A DNA stretch of 64,000 bases from Alistipes ihumii AP11 (lineage in GTDB: Bacteria; Bacteroidota; Bacteroidia; Bacteroidales; Rikenellaceae): positions 186,001 to 250,000 of the forward strand of contig NZ_CP102294.1 in assembly GCF_025144665.1 (NCBI RefSeq), in the 5' to 3' direction. A program made the translations under genes and the position numbers. This document shows, in pieces, positions 35,433 through 42,933 of the stretch (the stretch's first letter is position 1; the number at the start of each line of letters is the position of its first letter). Below the pieces are notes generated by a model. That model had not been told where the DNA came from. It saw only the letters and a list, made by a program, of their open reading frames with translations, and made no database searches.

Positions 35433-35838
35433 AATCCGATTTCTTTGATGACTGAATGCGATATGCAAAGATCGTACTTTTCGGGCTGCGGGTCAACGGG
35501 TCGGCGGAATATTGTCGACGGATTCCGTGATGGGACGGAGCATGACGGCGTTCGTGCCGGCAATGGACTCGCTTGTCTTGTTGGTCGCCGGCGACGGAAC
35601 TTCCGGACGGTTTTCCCGTGCCTTTTACGGAGAGGGCGGACCGGACGGCTCGGTTTGCGGAAGGGGAGCGGAACCTTCGCAACCGTTTGGACCGGCTGGA
35701 TGTAGTCGTGCGGTTAGCGGTCGTCGGCTATGTAAACCGGCGCTTCGGTTCCGCACCCGATGAATGTACCGGAGCGAGAAACGACGAAAGCTGCCGTGCG
35801 AGGTCCGACGGCAGAAAAAATGTTTACGGCATATACGG
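35433..35838. other. 406-base intergenic region, nothing recognised
   Basis: Between the AKR start and the end of the first AraC gene. It presumably contains the AKR promoter (GATCTTTG near 35464-35471 on the minus strand is one mismatch from the consensus). A weak hairpin, CTGCCGT (35791-35797) with ACGGCAG (35808-35814), could end the AraC transcript. Confidence 0.45.
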
Positions 35839-36687
35839 TCAGCAGAGCGTCCGATAACGGTCGGGCGTCAGGCCGGTGATCTTTTTGAACAGCGAGCAAA
35901 AGAATTGCGAGGACGGAAATCCCAGCTCCTCGGCGATCGCACGGACGGGCGCTTTCGTGGTCAGGAGTCTTTGCCGGGCTATTTGCATGCGCTTGAGTTC
36001 GACGTATGTCTCCGGCCGCTTGCCCGTTTCGTGCTCCACCATATCCGAGAAGTATGCGGACGATAGTCCGAGCCGTTGCGAACAGTATTCGGCCGTAGGA
36101 AACCCGCGCGTTCTCAGTTTCCCGGCCCGGATATAGCCGTCCAGAACCGATTCGTATTGCCGCATCAGTTGTTCGTTGGCCGGACCGCGCGTGATGAATT
36201 GCCTTTCATAGTAGCGCATGCAGTAGTCCAGCAAGCATTCCAAAAGTCCCGACAGAAGCGAATCGCTGTGAGTGTCTGCCGAATGGCCGGCTTCCTCGCC
36301 GAGGTCGTCCATACATCGGACGATCGTTTGCTTTTCCCTGTGCGACAGGTGCAGCGCCTCGCTCTGGTCATAGGCGAAAAACGAGTAATCCTTCATGGCC
36401 TGTCGCCTGTATGCCGGGCACAGAAGGTCGGGACGGAATGCGAGGAACCGTCTGATGGGAGCGTCCGTTTTCATATGAATGGTTGCCGGCGATGTTTCCG
36501 GGCTGCCGAATGTCAGCGTTCCTTCGGCGAAATCGTAGAGTTTCCGGCCGTATGCCGTTTCGCTTTCCGGCATAGAATCCCTCAGAACGACGGTATACCA
36601 TCCCCGGAGGCGGATAAAGGGAACGATCTCTCCGGAGGCCGGTTCCCTGGCGATATGAATCTTCGAATCGGTCGATTTGTTTGTCAT
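35839..36687 (-). CDS. AraC family transcriptional regulator
   Basis: 282 aa from the ATG at 36687; ATGs at 36738 and 36750 would add 17-21 residues of unlike sequence. The N-terminal half is a sensing domain with few family landmarks. The middle is similar in layout to the neighbouring regulator (SFFAYDQSEALHLSHREKQ against FFSYEANEALHLSLEERR). The last 100 residues hold the two helix-turn-helices: YCSQRLGLSSAYFSDMVEHE with GKRPETYV, and VRAIAEELGFPSSQFFCSLF with KKITGLTPDRYR. It lies 104 bases downstream of the second AraC gene on the same strand; they look like diverged tandem duplicates. Inducer and targets are unknown. Confidence 0.88.
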   Translation of the reverse strand: MTNKSTDSKIHIAREPASGEIVPFIRLRGWYTVVLRDSMPESETAYGRKLYDFAEGTLTFGSPETSPATIHMKTDAPIRRFLAFRPDLLCPAYRRQAMKDYSFFAYDQSEALHLSHREKQTIVRCMDDLGEEAGHSADTHSDSLLSGLLECLLDYCMRYYERQFITRGPANEQLMRQYESVLDGYIRAGKLRTRGFPTAEYCSQRLGLSSAYFSDMVEHETGKRPETYVELKRMQIARQRLLTTKAPVRAIAEELGFPSSQFFCSLFKKITGLTPDRYRTLC

Positions 36688-36791
36688 GGCGATTCCTGCC
36701 GCAGGGAGGACCGGCGCAACCGTCCGGTCCGGGTTCATGCGATATCGCATAGCCGCGTTCCCCGGCGGATTGTTTCGTTGGGTGTTCGGAT

Positions 36792-37694
36792 TCAGTCCCG
36801 GGTCCGGAATTCGTTGGGCGTACATCCGACGATGCGCTTGAACATCCGGCTCAGGTGCTGCGGGTACTGGAATCCGAGTTCGAGTGCGATCTGGCTCGTC
36901 GTTTTGTCCGAGGAGAGCAGATTTTCCTTGGCCCGTTCGATTATCTTCGTCTGTATGTACTCCGAGGCCGTTTTCCCGGTTTGCTTGCGTACCATGTCGC
37001 CGAAATAGTTCGGAGAGAGGAATACCTTTTCCGCGAAGTATCGGACCGAAGGCAGTCCCTCGCTTTGCGGCATCGAGCTTTCGAAATATTCGTCCAGCAG
37101 TCGCTCGAACCGTACGATGACGTCGCGGTTCTGCTCGCTGCGGGTCGTGAACTGGCGGTCGTAGAAACGCAGACAATAGTCGAGCAGCACGCCGATATGG
37201 GCCGTAATCAGGCGGCGGCTGTGCTTGTCGATCGGATGTTCCAGTTCCGTTGCGATCTTGTTCAGACAGTCGGCGACGATCCGACGTTCCTCCAGCGACA
37301 GATGCAGGGCTTCGTTGGCCTCGTAGGAAAAGAACTGATAGTTCCTGATCTCCTGCCCGAGCGCCGTGCCCCGGATCAGATCGGGATGGAACAGCAGGCC
37401 CTTCGAGGCGGGAGGCTTCACTCCCGAGGGGTTGTTCAGACCGACGATCTGGCCGGGAGCGAGCGCTACGACCGTGCCCTCCTGATAGTCGTACCTGCCG
37501 CGTCCGTAGGTCAGTTCGCCGCATACTTCCTCTTTGAGGAACAAGGCGTAGAACCCGATGTTCATCTTGTAGGGAATCAGTTGCTCGGGTCTGTTCAGAT
37601 CGACGATTCCGATCAGCGGGTGCCGGGTCTCGATGCCGAACAGCTTGTTGTACTGGTCGATCGTGTTCACCTGAATGATCTCGTTCGTTTGCAT
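36792..37694 (-). CDS. AraC family transcriptional regulator
   Basis: 300 aa. The N-terminal cupin-like sensor domain includes IGIVDLNRPEQL, GFYALFLKEE and YDYQEGTVVALAPGQ, the pattern of AraC proteins that sense small organic molecules. The DNA-binding part is at about 200-300: YFAEKVFLSPNYFGDMVRKQ and TSQIALELGFQYPQHLSRMF, then KRIVGCTPNEFR. Its promoter box (37719-37726) is divergent from the promoter of the FMN reductase relic, the classical arrangement of an AraC activator and its target. The shared element at 37870-37944 and 45397-45470 is therefore a candidate binding site for it. Confidence 0.92.
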   Translation of the reverse strand: MQTNEIIQVNTIDQYNKLFGIETRHPLIGIVDLNRPEQLIPYKMNIGFYALFLKEEVCGELTYGRGRYDYQEGTVVALAPGQIVGLNNPSGVKPPASKGLLFHPDLIRGTALGQEIRNYQFFSYEANEALHLSLEERRIVADCLNKIATELEHPIDKHSRRLITAHIGVLLDYCLRFYDRQFTTRSEQNRDVIVRFERLLDEYFESSMPQSEGLPSVRYFAEKVFLSPNYFGDMVRKQTGKTASEYIQTKIIERAKENLLSSDKTTSQIALELGFQYPQHLSRMFKRIVGCTPNEFRTRD

Positions 37695-37718
37695 GGCCTT
37701 CGGATTTTATGTCGAAGA

Positions 37719-37726
37719 CAAATGTA
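37719..37726 (-). promoter_or_regulatory. -7 promoter box of the AraC gene at 36792
   Basis: TACATTTG on the minus strand, 25 bases before the ATG at 37694. Confidence 0.6.
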
Positions 37727-37869
37727 GTGCATTTCTTCCGAATCGGTTTCATGACGGCCGTGGAAACCGTGATCGGGGTATGAATCTCCGTAAATCGTAT
37801 ACGGCGCGCGAGGATGGCGCGGAATTCCGTGTATGGCGGATCGGGACATGCGGCGGCCGCTCCGGACGC

Positions 37870-37944
37870 GAATCCGTAATCGGGGTACGTTTTCCGATAA
37901 TCTGTCTACACGATCGAGGCATATGTCTTTCTATTTTTGTGCCG
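37870..37944 (+). promoter_or_regulatory. Promoter element E1, shared with the TonB operon promoter
   Basis: In order: GAATCCGTAATCGGGGTA (37870-37887), a 16-base spacer, GTCTAC (37904-37909), then TATTTTTG (37932-37939, the -7 box) and TGCCGGA. The same blocks in the same order and nearly the same spacing occur at 45397-45470. GTCTAC sits where a -33 box would be, and no TTTG -33 box is present, which suggests activator dependence. Confidence 0.65.
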
Positions 37945-37974
37945 GATAAATAACGAACCGTACGAGCGAGAAAT

Positions 37975-38145
37975 ATGTCGATCATTTCGTCAAGCCCTCG
38001 TCGCGACGGAAATTCCGACACGCTGTGCGACCGAGTTCATGCGCGGTGCTACGGAAACGGGTGGGTTCGTTCGCCGGGATATCGTGGCTTTACGGTATGG
38101 CACGGAATATCGTCGCGAAACAGTTTGGAGATATGAGGTACGACA
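37975..38145 (+). pseudogene. Relic of an NAD(P)H-dependent FMN reductase (flavodoxin fold), frameshifted and truncated
   Basis: The ATG at 37975 opens a frame reading MSIISSSPRRDGNSDTLCD, the phosphate-binding start of NADPH-dependent FMN reductases. At about 38032 one extra C shifts the frame. The matching continuation EFMRGATETGGFVRRDI is read in the next frame from 38033. After about 38100 no similarity remains, although an intact enzyme would need some 180 residues. The gene stands directly behind promoter element E1 and divergent from an AraC gene, so the promoter has outlived the gene. The assignment rests on the short N-terminal match. Confidence 0.6.
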
Positions 38146-38401
38146 ATGGCACAGAATGAATTCTTACAGCATGTCGAGGCGCGGAATCTCCTCGATACGG
38201 CCGAGATACCGCGTTTTGAGGAACGACTATGCGTCTATCGTTCTGAAGAAAAACGTTTGGATCGTGTCGAACGCGACGATTCTTTCCGGCGTTACCATCG
38301 GCGAGAGCGTTGTCGTGACGGCAGGAGCGGTTGTGACCAAAAATGTTCTCGAGCGCGCGATCGTGGGAGGCGTTCCTGCCCGGGTAATTCGGACGATCTG
38401 A
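38146..38401 (+). pseudogene. Relic of a sugar O-acetyltransferase (hexapeptide repeat) with internal deletion
   Basis: The C-terminal 59 codons (about 38225-38401) read clearly as the end of a left-handed beta-helix acyltransferase: IVLKKNVWIVSNATILSG, VTIGESVVVTAGAVVTKN and IVGGVPARVIRTI. An N-terminal start, MAQNEFLQHVEARNLLDTAE at 38146 in another frame, resembles the helical opening of sugar O-acetyltransferases. The central part, over 100 residues with the catalytic His, is missing, and the two remaining parts are out of frame. A deletion in an ancestral ~180-residue gene explains this best. The N-terminal match is less certain than the C-terminal one. Confidence 0.65.
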
Positions 38402-38570
38402 ACCGGAGCGAGGTCGCTGTCCGGTATGTCGGCGGCGGAACGGAATGCGGAACAGGCTCCGGGCAGTGATGCGGAGACCGTGCGGTGTTTGCCACTCGGG
38501 GCGGCGATCCGGTCTTGCGGAATTCGGTTCGAGCCATTCGACGAATACATGAAAGAAAATAGAGACGATC

Positions 38571-38903
38571 ATGAAGAAGGTGAAAATTACCGTGCTGCGC
38601 GCGACTTTCAACGAGGATTTGGCTCTCGAGTACGGGATGCCCGGCCTCAAGCCCTGCTCCGTGATGAAACAGGGGCAGGTGTTCTATGCGGCTCATGCTA
38701 AGCCGGACGGCTTCTGTGACGGAGCTTGGCGAACGATATACCAGTATGTCTTCGCTTTGGCTAACGGAGCGCGGTCGTTCTATTACAACGATTGGATCCG
38801 CCAGCCGGGAGTGGCTATCGCTTGTTGCAACGACGGACTTCGTCCCGTGTTTTTCAAGCTGGAGGCCACCGACGAGGAGGTCGGAGCGCCGATCGAGCCG
38901 TGA
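38571..38903 (+). CDS. TIGR04076 family protein
   Basis: 110 aa. The sequence follows the TIGR04076 pattern closely: MKKVKITVLRATFNEDLALE, a conserved Cys in GLKPCSVM, GQVFYAAHAKPDGFCDGAW, IYQYVFALANG, a YYNDWIRQPGVAIACCNDGLRPV core and FKLEAT near the end. Several Cys residues are conserved, but no function is known. The gene sits in the reductase-related stretch, 170 bases after the acetyltransferase relic, and is followed by a 490-base region without a clear gene. It appears intact. Confidence 0.88.
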   Translation: MKKVKITVLRATFNEDLALEYGMPGLKPCSVMKQGQVFYAAHAKPDGFCDGAWRTIYQYVFALANGARSFYYNDWIRQPGVAIACCNDGLRPVFFKLEATDEEVGAPIEP

Positions 38904-39396
38904 GCGGGTCGGCATGACTCCGTGCGGTAATGGGGCGATTATTCATTGGAATGGTCGTTCTTTCGATTTGTGCCATATCTGCGGCGGCCGGACGACGGGA
39001 TGCGAGATTCTTTGACTGGAGCATCCCGTGCGGGAAAATGGTCGGGGGAACGTTCGCACGGACGAACGGAATGGCGCATGACGTATTTCGATCGGTCCGT
39101 CGGCCTGTTGAACGCCGGTCGGGTCCCGGACGCCCCGCGTCGGAGAACGGCGGTCCTGCGGTTTGGATTGTACGGCGCTTTTCGCGAGGCTATGATGGCC
39201 GGCGGCCGTCCGGACGGTGCGACGGAGGCTCGGTCGCTCAGGTGAGGGAGGCGTGGCGGCGGTGGCCGGATCGGAAGCGTTCGGCATAGTGGGTTATGAA
39301 TGCGAAAGGAACTGCAGGCCGAGCGCAGAGTCGAACTCGTTCGGACTGTGCCGAGACGCACGTTTATTGCAGATTGAAAGTTTAAAATATAACAAG
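38904..39396. other. 493-base region, possible gene relic
   Basis: No intact gene. A frame starting at 38930 begins with a signal-peptide-like stretch (MGRLFIGMVVLSICAISAAA), but the rest is Arg/Gly-rich noise, so it may be the remains of an exported protein. The stretch just before 39397 (39361-39396) is AT-rich and probably carries the promoter of the next operon. Confidence 0.35.
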
Positions 39397-40263
39397 ATGA
39401 AACGGATTGTCGGTAACGAATTCGGAGGCGAACGCCCGCTTTTCGCCTCGTGCGACCTTTGTCTGGAGGACGTGACCGTTCATGCGGGCGAGTCGGCGCT
39501 CAAGGAGTGTCGTAACATCGAGGCCGTGGGGTGTCGCTTCGAGGGAAAATATCCTTTCTGGCATAACGACGGCTTTGTCATAAGGAAATGTCTTTTTACG
39601 GAGGGAGCCCGCGCTGCGCTGTGGTATTCGCGCGATCTGCGCATGAGCGACACCCGGGTCGAGGCGCCGAAGATGTTTCGCGAGATGGACGGTGTCCGGC
39701 TCGAGAACGTGCAGATTCCTAACGCGCAGGAGACGCTGTGGCATTGCCGTAACGTGGACCTGAAAAACGTTCGGGCGGACCGTGCCGACTACCTTTTCCT
39801 GCACGGTGAGAATATCCGGATCGAGGATTACGTGCAGAACGGGAACTATTCTTTCCAATATTGCCGTAACGTGACGATCCGCGATGCCGAGATTCATTCG
39901 AAGGATGCGTTTTGGAATTCGGAGGACGTGACGGTTTACGATTCGGTGCTCGACGGCGAATACCTCGGCTGGCACTCGAAGCGGCTGAAGCTGGTGAACT
40001 GCCGGATTTCCGGCACGCAGCCCCTGTGCTATGCGCAGGACCTGGTGATGGAGAACTGCACGATGGACGACGATTGCGATCTGGCGTTCGAGTACTCGAC
40101 GCTTCGGGCCGACATCAAAGGTTGCGTCCGCAGCGTGAAAAATCCTCGCAGCGGTTCGATCACGGCCGGCGGCTACGGCGAGATCATTCTCGATGCGCAT
40201 GTCAAGGCGCCGGCCGACTGCGAGATACGGGTCGGAGGCGAGAGAAACTGTTTTTCGGCTTGA
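39397..40263 (+). CDS. DUF3737 family protein (right-handed beta-helix)
   Basis: 288 aa from the ATG at 39397; the frame is open upstream but without matching sequence. It consists of many short repeats of the pentapeptide/beta-helix type, each with a Cys or Trp turn: LFASCDLCLEDVTVH, ALKECRNIEAVGCRF, PFWHNDGFVIRKC, LWYSRDLRMSDT, LWHCRNVDLKNV and so on. This predicts a right-handed beta-helix filling the protein, as in DUF3737. The function is unknown. It is followed after five bases by an aminotransferase and then a MATE exporter, a gene order common in gut bacteria, so the three are an operon. Confidence 0.88.
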   Translation: MKRIVGNEFGGERPLFASCDLCLEDVTVHAGESALKECRNIEAVGCRFEGKYPFWHNDGFVIRKCLFTEGARAALWYSRDLRMSDTRVEAPKMFREMDGVRLENVQIPNAQETLWHCRNVDLKNVRADRADYLFLHGENIRIEDYVQNGNYSFQYCRNVTIRDAEIHSKDAFWNSEDVTVYDSVLDGEYLGWHSKRLKLVNCRISGTQPLCYAQDLVMENCTMDDDCDLAFEYSTLRADIKGCVRSVKNPRSGSITAGGYGEIILDAHVKAPADCEIRVGGERNCFSA

Positions 40264-40268
40264 GGGCG

Positions 40269-41432
40269 ATGGAAAAGTACGATTTCGATACCGTCGTTCC
40301 GCGTCGCGGAACGAATTCCTACAAGTGGGACACGCCCGAGCAGGAGGGCGTGCTCCCGATGTGGGTGGCAGACATGGACTTCCGTGCGGCTCCCTGTATC
40401 GTCGAGGCTTTGCGGCGACGCGTGTCGCACGGCGTTTTCGGATATACGAGGGTGCCCGCCGCTTATTACGATGCCGTAACGGACTGGTTCGCCCGTCGGC
40501 ACGGCTGGCGGATCGATCCGCACTGGATACTCTATACGACCGGAGTCGTCCCGGCCCTTTCGGCCGTTATCAAGGCGCTGACGGTTCCGGGCGACCGGGT
40601 GATCGTGCAGACGCCTGCCTACAATTGTTTCTACTCGTCGATCCGCAACAACGGATGCGAGCTATTGGCCAATCGGCTGCGCTACGAAGGCGGAGCGTAT
40701 ACGATCGACTTCGACGATCTGGAGACGAAGGCTTCCGATCCGAAGGCCAAGCTGCTTTTGCTGTGCAATCCGCACAACCCCGTGGGCCGGGTGTGGACCC
40801 GGGAGGAGTTGCGCCGCCTCGGCGAAATATGCCTCCGTCACGGCGTGCGCGTCGTGGCGGACGAAATCCACTGCGAACTGACCTATGAAGGACACGATTA
40901 TACCCCGTTCGCTTCGCTGTCGGACGATTTCCTGCATGGCTCGGTTACCTGCAACTCGCCCAGCAAGGCGTTCAACCTGGCCGGAATGCAGATCGCCAAT
41001 ATCGTCTCGGCCGATGCCGACGTGCGGACCGGAATCGATCGTGCGATCAACGACAACGAGGTGTGCGACGTCAATCCTTTCGGCGTGGAGGCGCTGATGG
41101 CCGCGTATGATCGGGGCGAGGAGTGGCTCGACCGGTTGAGGGAATACCTTGCGGACAACTATCGCATGCTGTGCGGGTTCTTCGCCGAGTATTTGCCGCA
41201 ATATCCGGTACTGCCCCTCGAGGGCACGTATCTCGTGTGGATCGATTGCCGGACGACGGGAGTGAGCTCCGAGCAGATCGCGGCCAGGCTGCTCGCCGAA
41301 GCGAAGCTGATGATCAGTCCCGGGACGATCTACGGCCCCGGAGGCGAGGATTTTATCCGGCTCAACATCGCATGTCCCAGATCGCTGCTCGAAGAAGGAT
41401 TGCTGCGGCTGAGAAAAGTGCTCGGCAGATAG
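40269..41432 (+). CDS. PatB/MalY-type aminotransferase (putative cystathionine beta-lyase)
   Basis: 387 aa from the ATG at 40269, five bases after the DUF3737 stop. A fold-type I PLP enzyme: DFDTVVPRRGTNSYKWD and LPMWVADMDFRAAP are the specific PatB/MalY opening. PLP is held by Asn and Tyr in LLCNPHNPVGRVW, VADEIHCELTY with the Asp, and the Schiff-base Lys in NSPSKAFNLAGMQ. The C-terminal EGTYLVWID and RLNIACPRSLLEEGL follow. Such enzymes split C-S bonds of cystathionine or related thio-compounds to pyruvate, ammonia and a thiol, in the cytosol. The next gene starts 26 bases later. Confidence 0.92.
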   Translation: MEKYDFDTVVPRRGTNSYKWDTPEQEGVLPMWVADMDFRAAPCIVEALRRRVSHGVFGYTRVPAAYYDAVTDWFARRHGWRIDPHWILYTTGVVPALSAVIKALTVPGDRVIVQTPAYNCFYSSIRNNGCELLANRLRYEGGAYTIDFDDLETKASDPKAKLLLLCNPHNPVGRVWTREELRRLGEICLRHGVRVVADEIHCELTYEGHDYTPFASLSDDFLHGSVTCNSPSKAFNLAGMQIANIVSADADVRTGIDRAINDNEVCDVNPFGVEALMAAYDRGEEWLDRLREYLADNYRMLCGFFAEYLPQYPVLPLEGTYLVWIDCRTTGVSSEQIAARLLAEAKLMISPGTIYGPGGEDFIRLNIACPRSLLEEGLLRLRKVLGR

Positions 41433-41458
41433 AGGATAATCCGGCAAGTTGAGTGGCT

Positions 41459-42907
41459 ATGTCCTCCGGGAAGAGAAGAAAAGAGTACGTATTGCTGGAG
41501 TCGATTCGTTCCGGCAGGCCGATGAGCTGGAGGCAGCGGCTCGAGTTGATCGTGCGGTTGAGCGTTCCGTCGATGCTGGCCCAGCTCTCTTCGATCGTCA
41601 TGCTATACATCGATGCCTCGATGGTGGGCAGTCTCGGTGCCGAAGCCTCGGCGTCCATCGGTCTCGTATCTACGACCACTTGGCTTTTCAACGGGGTGTG
41701 CGCGGCGGCGGCCACCGCCTTTTCCGTTCAGGCGGCGCACCGGATCGGTGCCGATGACATGGAAGGGGCGAGGGCCGTCCTGCGTCAGTCCTTCGTCGCC
41801 GTTCCTCTTTTCGGCTTGCTACTGTCGGGGATCGGTTGCTCGGTGAGCGGCTCGTTGCCCGGCTGGCTCGGAGGAAACGCCTCTATCGTGCCTGATGCGG
41901 CCCGCTATTTTCTGATCTATTCGTTGTCCCTGCCGTTCCTTCAGCTCAATTTTCTTTCGGGCGGCATGCTCCGTTGCAGCGGCAACATGCGGATTCCGAG
42001 CATGCTGAGCATCCTGATGTGCGTTCTGGACGTCGTGTTCAACATCTTGCTTATCTTTCCGTCGAGGGAGTTGCGTTTCGGCGGATGGACGGTTTCCCTG
42101 CCCGGAGCGGATATGGGAGTGGCCGGAGCGGCGACGGGGACGGCGCTGGCCGTCGTCGTCGTGTCCTGCCTGATGACGGGCTACCTCTGCTTGCGCTCGC
42201 CCGAGCTCGCGCTCCTTCGCCGGCCGGGTAGTTTCCGTCCTACGAGACGTTGTCTTGCCGAGGCGCTCCGTATCGGGGGACCGGTCGGCTGCGAGCACAT
42301 CGTGATATGCGGAGCCCAGATCATGTCTACGGTCATCGTCGCGCCTCTCGGAACCGCCGCCATTGCAGCCAACGCGTTCGCCATTACGGCCGAGAGTCTC
42401 TGCTACATGCCCGGCTACGGGATAGCCGATGCCGCGACGACGCTGGTAGGGCAGGGCGTGGGGGCAGGCCGACAGGGACTGGCCCGGAAACTGGCAGGCA
42501 TGACGGTGGGGATCGGCATGGCCGTGATGGCTGTCACGGGGCTGGTCATGTATCTGGCCGCGCCGCAGATGATCGGGGTTATGACTCCGGATGCCGAGAT
42601 CCGTTCGCTGGGCACGGCCATTCTGCGAATCGAGGCGTTTGCGGAACCCATGTTCGCGGCTTCGATCGTCGCTTACGGCGCGTTCGTGGGAGCGGGCGAT
42701 ACGCTCGTTCCCAGTTTCATGAACTTTTTCAGCATGTGGGCGGTGCGTCTGACGCTGGCGGCTCTGCTCGCGCCGGTGCTGGGGCTGCGCGGCGTATGGA
42801 TCGCCATGTGTGCCGAGCTTTGTTTTCGCGGGGCGATTTTTCTTCTCCGGCTTTGGAGAGGCAACTGGCTGAGACCGGTCCGGTCCGTCGTTGCGACCAA
42901 TCGCTGA
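41459..42907 (+). CDS. MATE family efflux transporter
   Basis: 482 aa from the ATG at 41459; a GTG two codons earlier is also possible. Twelve hydrophobic segments are visible, in two halves of six. MATE landmarks: SVPSMLAQLSSIVMLYIDASMVGSLGA in TM1-2, SVQAAHRIGADD after TM2, FLSGGMLRCSGNMRIPS, and in the second half ADAATTLVGQGVGAGR and VAYGAFVGAGDTLVPSFMNF. It pumps small organic compounds out of the cell using a Na+ or H+ gradient. As the last gene of the DUF3737-aminotransferase-MATE operon it may export a product of the upstream enzyme. Confidence 0.95.
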   Translation: MSSGKRRKEYVLLESIRSGRPMSWRQRLELIVRLSVPSMLAQLSSIVMLYIDASMVGSLGAEASASIGLVSTTTWLFNGVCAAAATAFSVQAAHRIGADDMEGARAVLRQSFVAVPLFGLLLSGIGCSVSGSLPGWLGGNASIVPDAARYFLIYSLSLPFLQLNFLSGGMLRCSGNMRIPSMLSILMCVLDVVFNILLIFPSRELRFGGWTVSLPGADMGVAGAATGTALAVVVVSCLMTGYLCLRSPELALLRRPGSFRPTRRCLAEALRIGGPVGCEHIVICGAQIMSTVIVAPLGTAAIAANAFAITAESLCYMPGYGIADAATTLVGQGVGAGRQGLARKLAGMTVGIGMAVMAVTGLVMYLAAPQMIGVMTPDAEIRSLGTAILRIEAFAEPMFAASIVAYGAFVGAGDTLVPSFMNFFSMWAVRLTLAALLAPVLGLRGVWIAMCAELCFRGAIFLLRLWRGNWLRPVRSVVATNR

Positions 42908-42933
42908 TCCGATCGGTTTCTCGATGCGGACGG

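Noticed and set aside
37937-38401. 154-codon plus frame ending in an acyltransferase C-terminus
   Set aside because: As a single gene it would start inside the promoter, and its N-terminal part is the shifted frame of an FMN reductase relic; listed as two pseudogenes instead.
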